Assembly: GCA_902475455.1 (NCBI GenBank) | Contig: CABRZO010000010.1 | Coordinates: 1-25,685, forward strand | Direction: 5' to 3' | DNA length: 25,685 bases | From: an uncultured Eubacteriales bacterium | Lineage (GTDB): Bacteria; Bacillota; Clostridia; Oscillospirales; Oscillospiraceae | In this document: positions 14,676-22,917 of the stretch, piece after piece | How the letters are laid out: every line of letters starts with the position of its first letter | Position numbering within the stretch: the stretch's first letter is position 1 | Notes under the pieces: generated by a model | Database searches by the model: none | Told to the model about the DNA's origin: nothing | What the model saw: the letters and a program-made list of their open reading frames with translations, nothing else | Made by a program: the position numbers and the translations under genes

Positions 14676-15900
14676 GCGCAGGAAACCGGAGCTGCTGGCC
14701 CCCGCCGGGGACATGGAGCGGCTGAAAATGGCGGTGGCCTACGGGGCGGATGCGGTCTATCTGGCCGGTACCACCTTCGGCATGCGGGCCTTCGCCGGCA
14801 ACTTTGACGAACACACCATTTATGACGCCACCCGCCTCTGCAAAGAGGCGGGTGTGCGTACCCATGTGACCATCAACACCATGCCCCGGGGGGAGGAAGT
14901 GGCCAAGCTGCCCCAGTGGCTGGAGATTTTGCAGGATGCCGGAGTGGATGCCCTGATCGTGGCGGACCTGGGGGCCTTCCGAATGGCGGAGAAATACGCC
15001 CCCAAGCTGGAGCGGCATATCTCCACCCAGGCCAGTGTTTCCAACCCGGTTACCGCCCAGGCCTGGTATGAGCTGGGGGCCAAGCGGGTCATTCTGGCCC
15101 GGGAGCTGAGTCTGGAAGAGGTGGCGGCCATCCGCCGGGAGACCAGCCCCGATCTGGAGATTGAGGCTTTCGTGCATGGCGCCATGTGCGTCAGCTACTC
15201 CGGCCGCTGCCTGCTGTCCAACTATATGACGGGCCGGGACGCCAGCCGGGGGGCCTGTGCCCAGCCCTGCCGCTATCAGTATTATCTGATGGAGGAGAAG
15301 CGGCCCGGGGAGTATTTCCCGGTGTTTGAGGACGAGAAAGGCACTTACATTATGAACTCCCGGGACATGTGCATGATCGACCATGTGGGAGAGCTGATGG
15401 ACATGGGCCTGGACTCCTTCAAGATTGAGGGCCGGGCCAAATCCGCCTACTACGCCGCCATCGTCACCGGAGCCTATCGCCATGCCATTGACGCGGCCTG
15501 GCGGGGAGAGCCCTTGGAGGAGATTTGGCGGGCCGAGGTGGACAAGGTGTCCCACCGTCACTACTCCACCGGCTTCTGGTACGGCCAGCCCGGCCAGTTC
15601 TATGAGGACGCCCGCTATATCCGGGACTGGCAGGTTTGCGCCATCGTGGAGGACTGCGACCAAAACGGCCTGGCCACCCTGTCCCTGCGGAACAAGTTTG
15701 CCGCCGGGGACCAGGTGGAGCTGGTGGGCCCCAACACGGAGCCCTTTGCCTTTGCGGCACCCCTGATGGAGACCCTGGACGGGTTCCCCCTCCGGGAGCC
15801 CAGAACTCCCCAGATGAAATTTAAAATGCAGCTGGAGCGCCCGGTGCCCCCGCTGTCCATCCTCCGCCGGGCGGTGGATCTGACCCCGGGGAAGGAGTGA
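14662..15900 (+). CDS. U32 family protein, probable tRNA 5-hydroxyuridine synthesis protein TrhP
   Basis: This protein has 412 residues and carries the U32 signature FVHGAMCVSYSGRC at residues 170-183. Four cysteines (176, 183, 199, 203) are spaced as in the family and may hold an iron-sulfur cluster. The N-terminal barrel strand PELLAPAGDMERLKMAVAYGADAVYLAG (given here only as its start, residues 9-36) is also typical. Historically called collagenase-like peptidases, these proteins include TrhP (YegQ in E. coli, YrrN/YrrO in Bacillus), which hydroxylates U34 of tRNA with prephenate. Following mltG with a 14-base overlap is the Bacillus-like arrangement, supporting TrhP over RlhA. AAGGAG stands six bases before ATG 14662. 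Bacillus has two adjacent copies; only one is present here. Confidence 0.85.
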   Translation: MLRAERRKPELLAPAGDMERLKMAVAYGADAVYLAGTTFGMRAFAGNFDEHTIYDATRLCKEAGVRTHVTINTMPRGEEVAKLPQWLEILQDAGVDALIVADLGAFRMAEKYAPKLERHISTQASVSNPVTAQAWYELGAKRVILARELSLEEVAAIRRETSPDLEIEAFVHGAMCVSYSGRCLLSNYMTGRDASRGACAQPCRYQYYLMEEKRPGEYFPVFEDEKGTYIMNSRDMCMIDHVGELMDMGLDSFKIEGRAKSAYYAAIVTGAYRHAIDAAWRGEPLEEIWRAEVDKVSHRHYSTGFWYGQPGQFYEDARYIRDWQVCAIVEDCDQNGLATLSLRNKFAAGDQVELVGPNTEPFAFAAPLMETLDGFPLREPRTPQMKFKMQLERPVPPLSILRRAVDLTPGKE

Positions 15901-15905
15901 GATTC

Positions 15906-16073
15906 ATGCTGATCCGTCTCATTCTGCTGGCGGTGCTGGAGTTTGGCCTGGGGCTGTTCTGCCTGGGAAACAAGAAGCTCCCCGAGGGCTATTCCTTCAT
16001 CGGCAAACTGCTGCTGGTGCTGGGGATCATTACAGTGGCCCTGTGCGCCTTTCTGCTGTTCTGGCCCCAGTGA
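15906..16073 (+). CDS. Small two-helix membrane protein, function unknown
   Basis: A 55-codon frame starts at ATG 15906, five bases after the U32 stop, with GGAAGGAG about nine bases before it. The product has two hydrophobic helices: residues about 3-20 (LIRLILLAVLEFGLGLFCLG) and about 33-53 (GKLLLVLGIITVALCAFLLF). They are joined by a polar turn NKKLPEGYSF. The ribosome site, tight spacing and clean membrane pattern support a real gene translated with the U32 gene. I do not recognise a family. A spurious frame is possible because the length is short, but the hydrophobic pattern is hard to explain by chance. Confidence 0.65.
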   Translation: MLIRLILLAVLEFGLGLFCLGNKKLPEGYSFIGKLLLVLGIITVALCAFLLFWPQ

Positions 16074-16074
16074 G

Positions 16075-16097
16075 GAAAAAACGCCCGGCGGGGCGTT
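16075..16097 (-). terminator. Hairpin with T-run on the minus strand, abutting the alaS promoter
   Basis: AACGCCC at 16080-16086 pairs with GGGCGTT at 16091-16097 around a four-base loop (GGCG). The plus strand has AAAAAA before the hairpin and little T after it, so the terminator polarity is minus-strand. Its right arm shares bases with the -35 box TTGACA. Confidence 0.4.
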
Positions 16098-16123
16098 GAC
16101 AATTTTCGGATTCGTGATAGAAT
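16096..16123 (+). promoter_or_regulatory. Promoter of the alaS T-box leader
   Basis: A perfect -35 box TTGACA at 16096-16101 and TAGAAT at 16118-16123 are 16 bases apart. Transcription would start near 16130, just ahead of the T-box stem I. Confidence 0.8.
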
Positions 16124-16129
16124 AATTGA

Positions 16130-16397
16130 GCAATATTTGTAGGCCCAAGGCAAAAAAGAGAGCGTTCCGGCAGCCCGAAGCGAGCGGGGGAGGGTGTAAG
16201 CCCCGCGGGAGATGCCTGCGCTTGGCCCTTTTGCCGGATCTTTTGCAGAAAAGATCGGGGCTGCCCGGGAGGACCGGGCCGTCGGATGAAAACCCGCGTT
16301 AAGGGTTACCGAGATGCCGGAGTAGGAAAACCCGGCAAATCAGGGTGGTACCGCGAAGCAGCCTTCGCCCCTGAACATAGGGGCGGAGGCTTTTTGT
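16130..16397 (+). promoter_or_regulatory. T-box riboswitch leader of alaS
   Basis: The leader contains the invariant T-box AGGGTGGTACCGCG at 16342-16355, which pairs with the acceptor end of uncharged tRNA and forms the antiterminator. Stem I is closed by GGCAAAA (16149-16155) with TTTTGCC (16229-16235), and its tip carries the conserved AGGGTGTAAG (16191-16200) that contacts the tRNA elbow. A perfect eight-pair stem follows at 16237-16256. The specifier strand 16217-16228 holds several alanine codons (GCG, GCT, GCC) in different registers, so I cannot choose one. The downstream gene, alaS, sets the ligand as uncharged tRNA-Ala. The start of the element is estimated from the promoter. Confidence 0.93.
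16361..16395 (+). terminator. T-box attenuator terminator
   Basis: GCCTTCGCCCCT at 16361-16372 pairs with AGGGGCGGAGGC at 16379-16390 with one wobble, loop GAACAT, followed by five T. It competes with the antiterminator that uses the T-box directly before it. Confidence 0.92.
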
Positions 16398-16432
16398 GTT
16401 CCACCGCAATATTACACTTGGAGGTAATTCCA

Positions 16433-19108
16433 TTGAAAAAGTTTGGCGTGAACGACCTGCGGGAGATGTTTTTGGCCTTTTTCGAGACCAAGCAGCACCT
16501 TCGTCTGCCCAGCTTCTCCCTGATCCCCCAGAATGACGCGTCCCTGCTGCTGATCAACTCCGGCATGGCCCCCATGAAGCCCTACTTCACCGGGGAGCAG
16601 GAGCCCCCCCGCCATCGGGTGTGCACCTGCCAGAAGTGCATCCGCACCGGCGACATTGAGAACATCGGCAAGACCGCCCGCCACGGCACCTATTTCGAGA
16701 TGCTGGGCAACTTCTCCTTTGGCGACTATTTCAAGAAGGACGCCATCCATTGGGCCTGGGAATTCCTGACCAGCCCGGACTGGGTGGGCCTGGATCCCAA
16801 CCGGCTCTATCCCTCGGTGTTCGAGGGCAATGAGACCACCCCCGCCGACGACGAGGCCTTCCGCATCTGGAACGAGGAGATCGGCATCCCCGCCGAGCGC
16901 ATCTTCAAGTTCGGCAAGGAGGACAACTTCTGGGAACACGGCTCCGGCCCCTGCGGCCCCTGCTCTGAGATCTACTATGACCGGGGCGAGAAGTACGGCT
17001 GCGGCAAGCCCGGCTGCACTGTGGGCTGCGACTGCGACCGCTATATGGAAGTCTGGAACGTGGTGTTCTCCCAGTTCAACAACGATGGCCAGAACCACTA
17101 TACCGAGCTGGCGCAGAAGAACATCGACACCGGTATGGGTCTGGAGCGGCTGGCGGTGGTGTGCCAGGACGTGGACTCCCTCTTCGACGTGGACACCGTC
17201 ATGAACATCACCAACCACGTCTCCAAGATCACCGGCGCCCACTACGGGGACAGCGAGAAGACCGACGTCTCCCTGCGGATCATCACCGACCACATCCGGG
17301 CCTCCGTTATGATGATCAGCGACGGCGTGCTGCCCTCCAACGAGGGCCGGGGCTATGTGCTGCGGCGGCTGCTGCGCCGGGCCGCCCGACACGGCAAGCT
17401 GCTGGGGGTCAACGATCCCTTCCTCTATGAGGTCTGCGACACCGTCATCCATGAGAACGAGGGCCACTATCCCGAGCTGCGGGAGAAGCAGGCCTATATC
17501 ACCAAGGTCATCCGGGTAGAGGAGGAGAACTTCGCCAAGACCATCGACGGCGGCCTGCGTATTTTCGGTGAGATGCTCTCCGACCACAAGGCCAAGGGGG
17601 AGAACGTGTTCTCCGGCGCCGACGCCTTCAAGCTCTATGACACCTACGGCTTCCCCATCGACCTGACCATCGAGATGGCGGAGGACGAGGGCCTCACCGT
17701 GGACCAGGAGTCCTTCCGTCAGCTGATGGAGGAGCAGCGGGTCCGGGCTCGGAAGGCCCGGGAGGCTCTGGGCGACCTGGGCTGGGCCGGCATTGAGTTC
17801 GGCAAGGATATGCCCGAGACCGAGTTCTTGGGCTACACCCAGACCGAGGCCCAGGGCAAGGTGCTGGCGCTGGTCTCCGAGGAGGAGATGCAGGACACCA
17901 TCGGTGCCGGAGTCGAGGGCATCATGGTGCTGGACAAGACCCCCTTCTATGCCGAGATGGGCGGCCAGGTGGCCGACCATGGCACCATCACCTGCGGCGA
18001 TGCGGTGTTTGAGGTGTCCAACGTCCAGAAGAATAAGGGTGGTAAGTATATGCACTACGGCGTGGTGAAGTCCGGCTCCTTCAGCCTGGGAGACACCGTC
18101 AACGCCAGCATTGATGTCAAGCGCCGGAAGGCCATCTGCCGCAGCCACTCCGCCGCCCACCTGCTTCAGAAGGCGCTGCAGACGGTGCTGGGCGACCACG
18201 TCCACCAAGCCGGCTCCCTGAACGAGCCCGATAAGCTGCGCTTTGACTTCACCCACTTCTCCGCTGTCACCCCGGAGGAGCTGTACCGTATTGAAAAGCT
18301 GGTCAACCATGCGGTGCTGGCCGGCGGCGATGTGGTCACCGACGTGATGAGCCTGGAGGAGGCCAAGCAGCTGGGGGCCATGGCTCTGTTCGGCGAGAAG
18401 TACGGCGACACCGTCCGGGTGGTCCGGATGAAGGATGAGGCCGATCAGGACTACTCCATGGAGTTCTGCGGCGGTACCCATGTGGCCAACACCGCCATGG
18501 TGGGCGCCTTCCGGATCAAGAGCGAGGGCAGCGTGGCCTCCGGCGTCCGCCGGATCGAGGCCACCACCGGCCGGGAGAGCCTGCGCACCATGACCCAGCT
18601 GGATCAGGAGATCCAGGAGATGTCCTCCATGCTGAAGACCAAGCCCTCTGAGCTGGTGGGCCGTATGGCCGCCCAGATCAACGAGATCCGGGATCTGCGC
18701 CGGCTGGTGGATCAGTACAAGGACAAAGAGATGCTGGGCGAGGCCAGCCGTTATTTGCTCTCCGCCAAGTCTGTGGGAGACATGAAGGTCATCACTGCCA
18801 CCTTGAATGCGGCTTCCGCCGATTCCCTGCGGAAGATCGGCGACTTCCTCCGGGACAAGGAGGAGAATGTGGTGGCGGTCCTCTCCAGCGTCAACGGCGA
18901 GAAGATCACCTTCCTGGCGGTCTGCGGCAAGGCTGCCGTCAAGGCGGGGATCAAGGCCGGAGACATCATCAAGAGTGTCACCAAGATCTGCGGCGGCAGC
19001 GGCGGCGGCAAGCCGGACTCCGCCATGGGCGGCGGCAAGGACGTGCTGAAGCTGGATGACGCCCTGGCCACTGTGGATGATTTCGTGGCGGAGAAGCTGG
19101 GACTGTAA
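16433..19108 (+). CDS. alaS: Alanyl-tRNA synthetase
   Basis: This 891-residue class II synthetase charges tRNA-Ala. The catalytic core opens with FGVNDLREMFLAFF and includes the segments SGMAPMKPYF and ARHGTYFEMLGNFSFGDYF. The middle recognises tRNA (GRGYVLRRLLRRAARHG). The editing domain has its zinc ligands in HSAAH (572-576) and CGGTH (679-683), and a C-terminal C-Ala domain with a glycine-rich end GGSGGGKPDSAMGGGKD completes it, so it is full length. Translation begins with TTG 16433, eight bases after GGAGG; an upstream in-frame extension would run through the T-box and terminator and is not coding. Transcription is controlled by the T-box leader. Codon use is strongly C-ending, as expected of a highly expressed gene. 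The HIT gene follows after 50 bases. Confidence 0.98.
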   Translation: MKKFGVNDLREMFLAFFETKQHLRLPSFSLIPQNDASLLLINSGMAPMKPYFTGEQEPPRHRVCTCQKCIRTGDIENIGKTARHGTYFEMLGNFSFGDYFKKDAIHWAWEFLTSPDWVGLDPNRLYPSVFEGNETTPADDEAFRIWNEEIGIPAERIFKFGKEDNFWEHGSGPCGPCSEIYYDRGEKYGCGKPGCTVGCDCDRYMEVWNVVFSQFNNDGQNHYTELAQKNIDTGMGLERLAVVCQDVDSLFDVDTVMNITNHVSKITGAHYGDSEKTDVSLRIITDHIRASVMMISDGVLPSNEGRGYVLRRLLRRAARHGKLLGVNDPFLYEVCDTVIHENEGHYPELREKQAYITKVIRVEEENFAKTIDGGLRIFGEMLSDHKAKGENVFSGADAFKLYDTYGFPIDLTIEMAEDEGLTVDQESFRQLMEEQRVRARKAREALGDLGWAGIEFGKDMPETEFLGYTQTEAQGKVLALVSEEEMQDTIGAGVEGIMVLDKTPFYAEMGGQVADHGTITCGDAVFEVSNVQKNKGGKYMHYGVVKSGSFSLGDTVNASIDVKRRKAICRSHSAAHLLQKALQTVLGDHVHQAGSLNEPDKLRFDFTHFSAVTPEELYRIEKLVNHAVLAGGDVVTDVMSLEEAKQLGAMALFGEKYGDTVRVVRMKDEADQDYSMEFCGGTHVANTAMVGAFRIKSEGSVASGVRRIEATTGRESLRTMTQLDQEIQEMSSMLKTKPSELVGRMAAQINEIRDLRRLVDQYKDKEMLGEASRYLLSAKSVGDMKVITATLNAASADSLRKIGDFLRDKEENVVAVLSSVNGEKITFLAVCGKAAVKAGIKAGDIIKSVTKICGGSGGGKPDSAMGGGKDVLKLDDALATVDDFVAEKLGL

Positions 19109-19158
19109 TCACGTTACGAGACGTAACCCTGAACACTTCGAGGAAAGGAGCGAAAATC

Positions 19159-19497
19159 ATGAGCGATTGCCTCTTCTGCAAGATCGCGGCGGGGGAGATC
19201 CCCTCCAACAAGGTGTACGAGGACGAGCAGGTCTATGCCTTCTATGACATCGATCCCCAGGCCCCGGTCCACTTTCTGGTGATCCCCAAGCAGCATATCG
19301 CCTCCTGCGGCGAGATCACCCCGGAGAATTCCGGTGTGGTGGCCCATGCCTTTGAGGTCATCTCCAAGGTGACAAAAGAACTGGGCATTACCGACTTCCG
19401 GGTGGTGTCCAACTGCGGGGAGCAGGCGGGCCAGAGTGTCCACCACCTGCACTTCCATGTGCTCTCCGGCCGAGATATGACCTGGCCTCCGGGCTGA
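19159..19497 (+). CDS. HIT-family nucleotide hydrolase (HinT-like)
   Basis: The 112-residue protein has the histidine triad HLHFH (His96, 98, 100) in QSVHHLHFHVLSG, an N-terminal CLFCKI zinc-type pair and the strand PVHFLVIPKQHI. These features define the HinT branch, which hydrolyses adenosine phosphoramidates and acyl- or aminoacyl-adenylates. Being directly downstream of alaS, it could clear adenylates released by synthetases, which is a suggestion from family activity and position only. AGGAAAGGAG precedes ATG 19159. A small dyad (GTTACG, AGA, CGTAAC, 19113-19127) lies in the gap from alaS. The gene is closed by a strong terminator. Confidence 0.95.
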   Translation: MSDCLFCKIAAGEIPSNKVYEDEQVYAFYDIDPQAPVHFLVIPKQHIASCGEITPENSGVVAHAFEVISKVTKELGITDFRVVSNCGEQAGQSVHHLHFHVLSGRDMTWPPG

Positions 19498-19521
19498 TTT
19501 GGAAAAAAATTCAAATTTTTA

Positions 19522-19550
19522 AAAAGGCGGGGAGATTTTCCCCGCCTTTT
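19522..19550. terminator. Bidirectional-looking terminator after the HIT gene
   Basis: AAAAGGCGGGGA at 19522-19533 pairs perfectly with TCCCCGCCTTTT at 19539-19550. The A-run and T-run give it terminator polarity on both strands; the HIT gene is the plus-strand user. Confidence 0.9.
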
Positions 19551-19598
19551 CATGTTACAATAGCTGTCGAAAAAAGTCGAAAGAGCGGGAGGGACAAT

Positions 19599-21869
19599 AT
19601 GCGCTATCTGGTCTGGTTTGCCCTGCCCTTCTGCGGGGCACTGCTGCTGGGCTGTCTGCTGCCCCTTTGGTGGCTGACCCTGGTGCTGGCGCCCCTTTTT
19701 GGGGTGTTGGCCTGGCTGCTGTTACATACCGATCTGCGTCGACGCACCGCTTTTTCGCTGCTGACCGCCGGGGCCTGTCTGGGCTGCTGTTGGTTTGGTC
19801 TCCACCATGGGGCGGTGGTACTGCCCACCGCGGCCCTGGAGGGCCAAAGCTCCGGCTTTCAGGGGGAAGTGATCTCCTATCCGGAATCCACGGACTACGG
19901 CATTTCCTTGGAACTGCGTTTCACCAGCGGTCTTGCCAAGGGCAGGAAGGTCCAGGTCTATCTGGATGACTGGTATCACTATCTCAAGCCCGGGGATCGG
20001 CTGACGGGAACGGCGGAGTTCTACGGCAGCCTGAAGGACCGACAGGACACCGGCACTCGCTATGCCTCTGGTGGTGTCTTCCTGCTGGCGGATGTGGAAA
20101 TAGCCTCCGCATATTCCAGCCCTTCAGTGCCCCTGCGCTATCTGCCGGCCTGGTTGGGCCAACAGTTGAAGCAGACGGTGGCCGGGCTCTATGAGGGGCA
20201 GCGGGGAGCTCTGCTCCAGGGGCTGCTTACCGGAGACGAAAGCGGCCTGACGGATTTCCTCTATACCTGTTTCCGCCGGGCCGGGCTGGTCCACCTGCTG
20301 GCGGTTTCCGGCCTCCATGTGGGATTCTTGACGGGGATGGTCTATCTGCTGCCGGGACGGAAAAAGTTCCGGATTTTTCTGGCGGTGCCCTTAATGATCT
20401 GCTTCGCCCTGATGACCGGCGGCCAGAGCTCCGTCTGGCGGGCGGTGGTCATGGGCAGCCTGCTGCTGGCGGCGCTGTTCGGCCGGGAGACGGATCCCGC
20501 CACCTCTCTGAGCGCTGCGCTGCTGGTGCTGCTGCTGCCCAACCCCTACGCGATCCTGAATGTGGGCCTTCAACTCTCCTTTGCCGCCGTGGCGGGGCTT
20601 GCCTGTTTCGGCGGAAAGATGTATGATTGGATGACAAAGCCCCTGAAGCGGAAGCACCGGCGAAAGCGACGCTCCCCAGCCCGGCGCGTGCTGCACTGGG
20701 TCTGGCGGTGGGTGGCGGCGGGGCTGGCCACCTCCTGCTGCGCCACGGTGTTCACCCTGCCCCTTTCCGCCTGGTATTTTGGCACCATCTCCCTGATCGG
20801 CCCACTGGCCAACCTCTGTGCCGTCTGGGCGGGCTCCCTGGCCTTTGGGCTGGGTTTGGTGAGCTGTGGGCTGGCGCGGATTTCTCCCGCCCTGGGGGAG
20901 GCGCTGGCCAGACCGGTAGGAGGACTGCTGGACTGGCTGATGGCGGTGGCCCAGACCTTGGGCAGCCGTACCTTTGCGGCGGTGACCCTGGATAACCTCT
21001 ATCTGCGGCTCTGGTTGGCCTTCCTGCTGGCCATGGTGCTGTTAACCGCCCTGGTCTCCGGGCTGCGACAGAGGCCGTTGCTGCCCCTGGGCGCCACCGG
21101 GGCCCTGCTGATGCTGGCCCTGTCTCTGCGGATGCTGAGCCTTTCCGCCGTGCCCCTCTGCGTCTCCGTGCTGGATGTGGGGGAGGGAGCCTGCACGGTG
21201 TTTAGCTCCTGGGGCTGCTATGTGGCGGTGGACTGCGGCGGCTACCAGGCGGGAGACGTGCTGGCGGACTATTTGCAGTCCGGAGGTGCGTCCCGACTGG
21301 CCCTGCTGGCGGTGACCCATTACGACGCCGACCATGTGGACGGAGTGGAGGAGCTGCTGGAGCGGATTCAGGTGGACACGCTGCTGCTGCCGGACGTGGA
21401 AGATGACACCGGCACCCGGCAGGAGCTGGAGCAGCTGGCCCGGGCCCATGGCTGTTATGTGAGCTGGGTATCCGGGGATACTGTGACGGTGGGCTTTGGT
21501 TCGGCGACGCTGACGGTGTATCCCCCGGTGGATTTTGGGGAGGACAACGCCGGCTGTGTCAGCGCCCTGTGTACCTGGGAGGACCGGGCGGTGCTGGTCA
21601 CCGGAGATCTGGAGCAGGAACAGGAACAGCTGCTGCTGGAACGGGAAGATATTCCGGAACTGGACGTGCTGGTGGTGGGCCACCACGGCAGCGACACCTC
21701 CACCGGGGCAAAGCTGCTGGCCCAGCTTTCGCCGGAGATCGCCGTCATCTCCGTGGGCAGCAATTCCTACGGACTTCCGGCCCCGGAAGTGCTGGAGCGG
21801 CTGGCGGACTACCGCTGTAACCTATTTCGCACTGATGAAAACGGCACGGTGACCATCCGTTGCCGATGA
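19599..21869 (+). CDS. comEC: DNA internalisation competence protein ComEC/Rec2
   Basis: This 756-residue polytopic membrane protein forms the channel for single-stranded DNA uptake in natural transformation. It starts with two or more membrane helices, then a soluble OB-like segment (residues about 80-170). The competence domain is a long hydrophobic region with GLLTGDESGL and LVHLLAVSGLHVGFLTG. The C-terminal metallo-beta-lactamase domain has THYDADHVDG (His574, Asp576, Asp578, His579), LVTGDLEQEQ and VVGHHGSDTSTG. All parts are present, so it is not a broken remnant. ATG 19599 follows AGCGGGAGGG. holA begins 16 bases after the stop, the comEC-holA order known from Bacillus. Other competence genes are not in this window, so whether the host is transformable remains open. 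Confidence 0.95.
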   Translation: MRYLVWFALPFCGALLLGCLLPLWWLTLVLAPLFGVLAWLLLHTDLRRRTAFSLLTAGACLGCCWFGLHHGAVVLPTAALEGQSSGFQGEVISYPESTDYGISLELRFTSGLAKGRKVQVYLDDWYHYLKPGDRLTGTAEFYGSLKDRQDTGTRYASGGVFLLADVEIASAYSSPSVPLRYLPAWLGQQLKQTVAGLYEGQRGALLQGLLTGDESGLTDFLYTCFRRAGLVHLLAVSGLHVGFLTGMVYLLPGRKKFRIFLAVPLMICFALMTGGQSSVWRAVVMGSLLLAALFGRETDPATSLSAALLVLLLPNPYAILNVGLQLSFAAVAGLACFGGKMYDWMTKPLKRKHRRKRRSPARRVLHWVWRWVAAGLATSCCATVFTLPLSAWYFGTISLIGPLANLCAVWAGSLAFGLGLVSCGLARISPALGEALARPVGGLLDWLMAVAQTLGSRTFAAVTLDNLYLRLWLAFLLAMVLLTALVSGLRQRPLLPLGATGALLMLALSLRMLSLSAVPLCVSVLDVGEGACTVFSSWGCYVAVDCGGYQAGDVLADYLQSGGASRLALLAVTHYDADHVDGVEELLERIQVDTLLLPDVEDDTGTRQELEQLARAHGCYVSWVSGDTVTVGFGSATLTVYPPVDFGEDNAGCVSALCTWEDRAVLVTGDLEQEQEQLLLEREDIPELDVLVVGHHGSDTSTGAKLLAQLSPEIAVISVGSNSYGLPAPEVLERLADYRCNLFRTDENGTVTIRCR

Positions 21870-21885
21870 AAGGATTTTGGACACT

Positions 21886-22917
21886 ATGGCAGCAAAAAAG
21901 ACAGACAACAGCGCCTATCTGCAGCTCCGGAAGGACCTGAAGGCGGGCACACCGGGACAGCTCTACGTCTTCCACGGAGAGGAGAAGTACCGGATGGAGG
22001 AGAGTTTGGCCGCCCTGCGCCGGCTGCTGGTGCCGGAGGGGATGGAGGAGTTCAACTACCGCACCTTTTCCGGCAAGGACCTGGACGTGGGGGAACTGGT
22101 CAGCGCCATGGACAACCTGCCCATGATGAGCGACCGCACCCTGATTCAGGTCACTGATTTTGACCTCTTCGGCTGCGCCGAGAGCAAAAAGGAGATGCTG
22201 GCCCAGGCCTTTGGGGATCTGCCGGATTATCTGTGTCTGGTGTTTGTCTACGATATACTGGACTACAAGATTGGCCGGGGCAAGTTCCAGGAGCTGGTGA
22301 AAAAGACGGGTTCCATCGTGGACTTTGTGCCGGCGGACCGGAATGACCTGCTGGACTGGATCCGCCGCCGGTTCCGGGAGCTGGGCAAGGACATTGACGA
22401 CCGGGAGGGGGAGTATCTGATCTTCCTCTGCGGCGGGCTGATGACCGGCCTGAAGAGCGAGATCGAGAAGATCGGCAGCTACGCCCGGGGGGACAAGATC
22501 ACCCAGCAGGACATCGACGCGGTGGCGGACCCGGTGCTGGAGGCCCGGGTGTTCGATATGACCGACGCCGTGGGCCGCCGGGACTTTGGCCGGGGGCTGA
22601 GGCTGCTCTCGGAGCTTTACGGCCTGAACCAGGACCCCATTATGATCCTGGCCATTCTGGGCAAGCACCTGCGGCAGCTCTACACCGCCCGGCTGGCCCT
22701 GGAGTCCGGCAAGGGGGCCCCGGCGCTAATGGAGACCTGGAACATGAAGACCAGCTGGCAGGCCAACAAGCTCATGGGCTGCGCCCGGGGCTGTGATCTG
22801 GGCTGGTGCCGTCAGGCAGTGAGGCTGGCGGGTCAGGCGGATCTGACCATGAAGAGTTCCGGCCGGGATCGGAAGGAAGTGCTCACCGAGCTGATGCTGC
22901 AGCTGGCCAACGGGTGA
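21886..22917 (+). CDS. holA: DNA polymerase III delta subunit
   Basis: This 343-residue protein is the delta subunit of the clamp loader, which opens the sliding clamp. The N-terminus shows the usual GQLYVFHGEEKYRMEE strand-loop that replaces a P-loop, then FNYRTFSGKDLDVGELVSAM and LPMMSDRTLIQV. The middle AAA+ lid (CGGLMTGLKSEIEKI) and a helical C-terminus (DPIMILAILGKHLRQLYTAR) complete the pattern. ATG at 21886 is preferred: AAAGGA lies 11 bases before it, whereas the alternative TTG at 21877 leaves only two. It follows comEC closely, and its stop codon overlaps the ATG of rnmV by one base. Function in replication is established for the family. Confidence 0.94.
   Translation: MAAKKTDNSAYLQLRKDLKAGTPGQLYVFHGEEKYRMEESLAALRRLLVPEGMEEFNYRTFSGKDLDVGELVSAMDNLPMMSDRTLIQVTDFDLFGCAESKKEMLAQAFGDLPDYLCLVFVYDILDYKIGRGKFQELVKKTGSIVDFVPADRNDLLDWIRRRFRELGKDIDDREGEYLIFLCGGLMTGLKSEIEKIGSYARGDKITQQDIDAVADPVLEARVFDMTDAVGRRDFGRGLRLLSELYGLNQDPIMILAILGKHLRQLYTARLALESGKGAPALMETWNMKTSWQANKLMGCARGCDLGWCRQAVRLAGQADLTMKSSGRDRKEVLTELMLQLANG

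Noticed and set aside
12978..14714. A 578-codon minus-strand open frame across mltG
   Set aside because: Same shadow effect; it ignores gene borders and has no family pattern.
16286..16432. N-terminal extension of alaS
   Set aside because: The stretch is the T-box antiterminator and terminator; homology to AlaS begins at TTG 16433.
16412..18481. A 689-codon open frame on the minus strand across alaS
   Set aside because: It mirrors the GC-rich third positions of alaS, has no recognisable domain, and the sense strand is a clear full-length synthetase.
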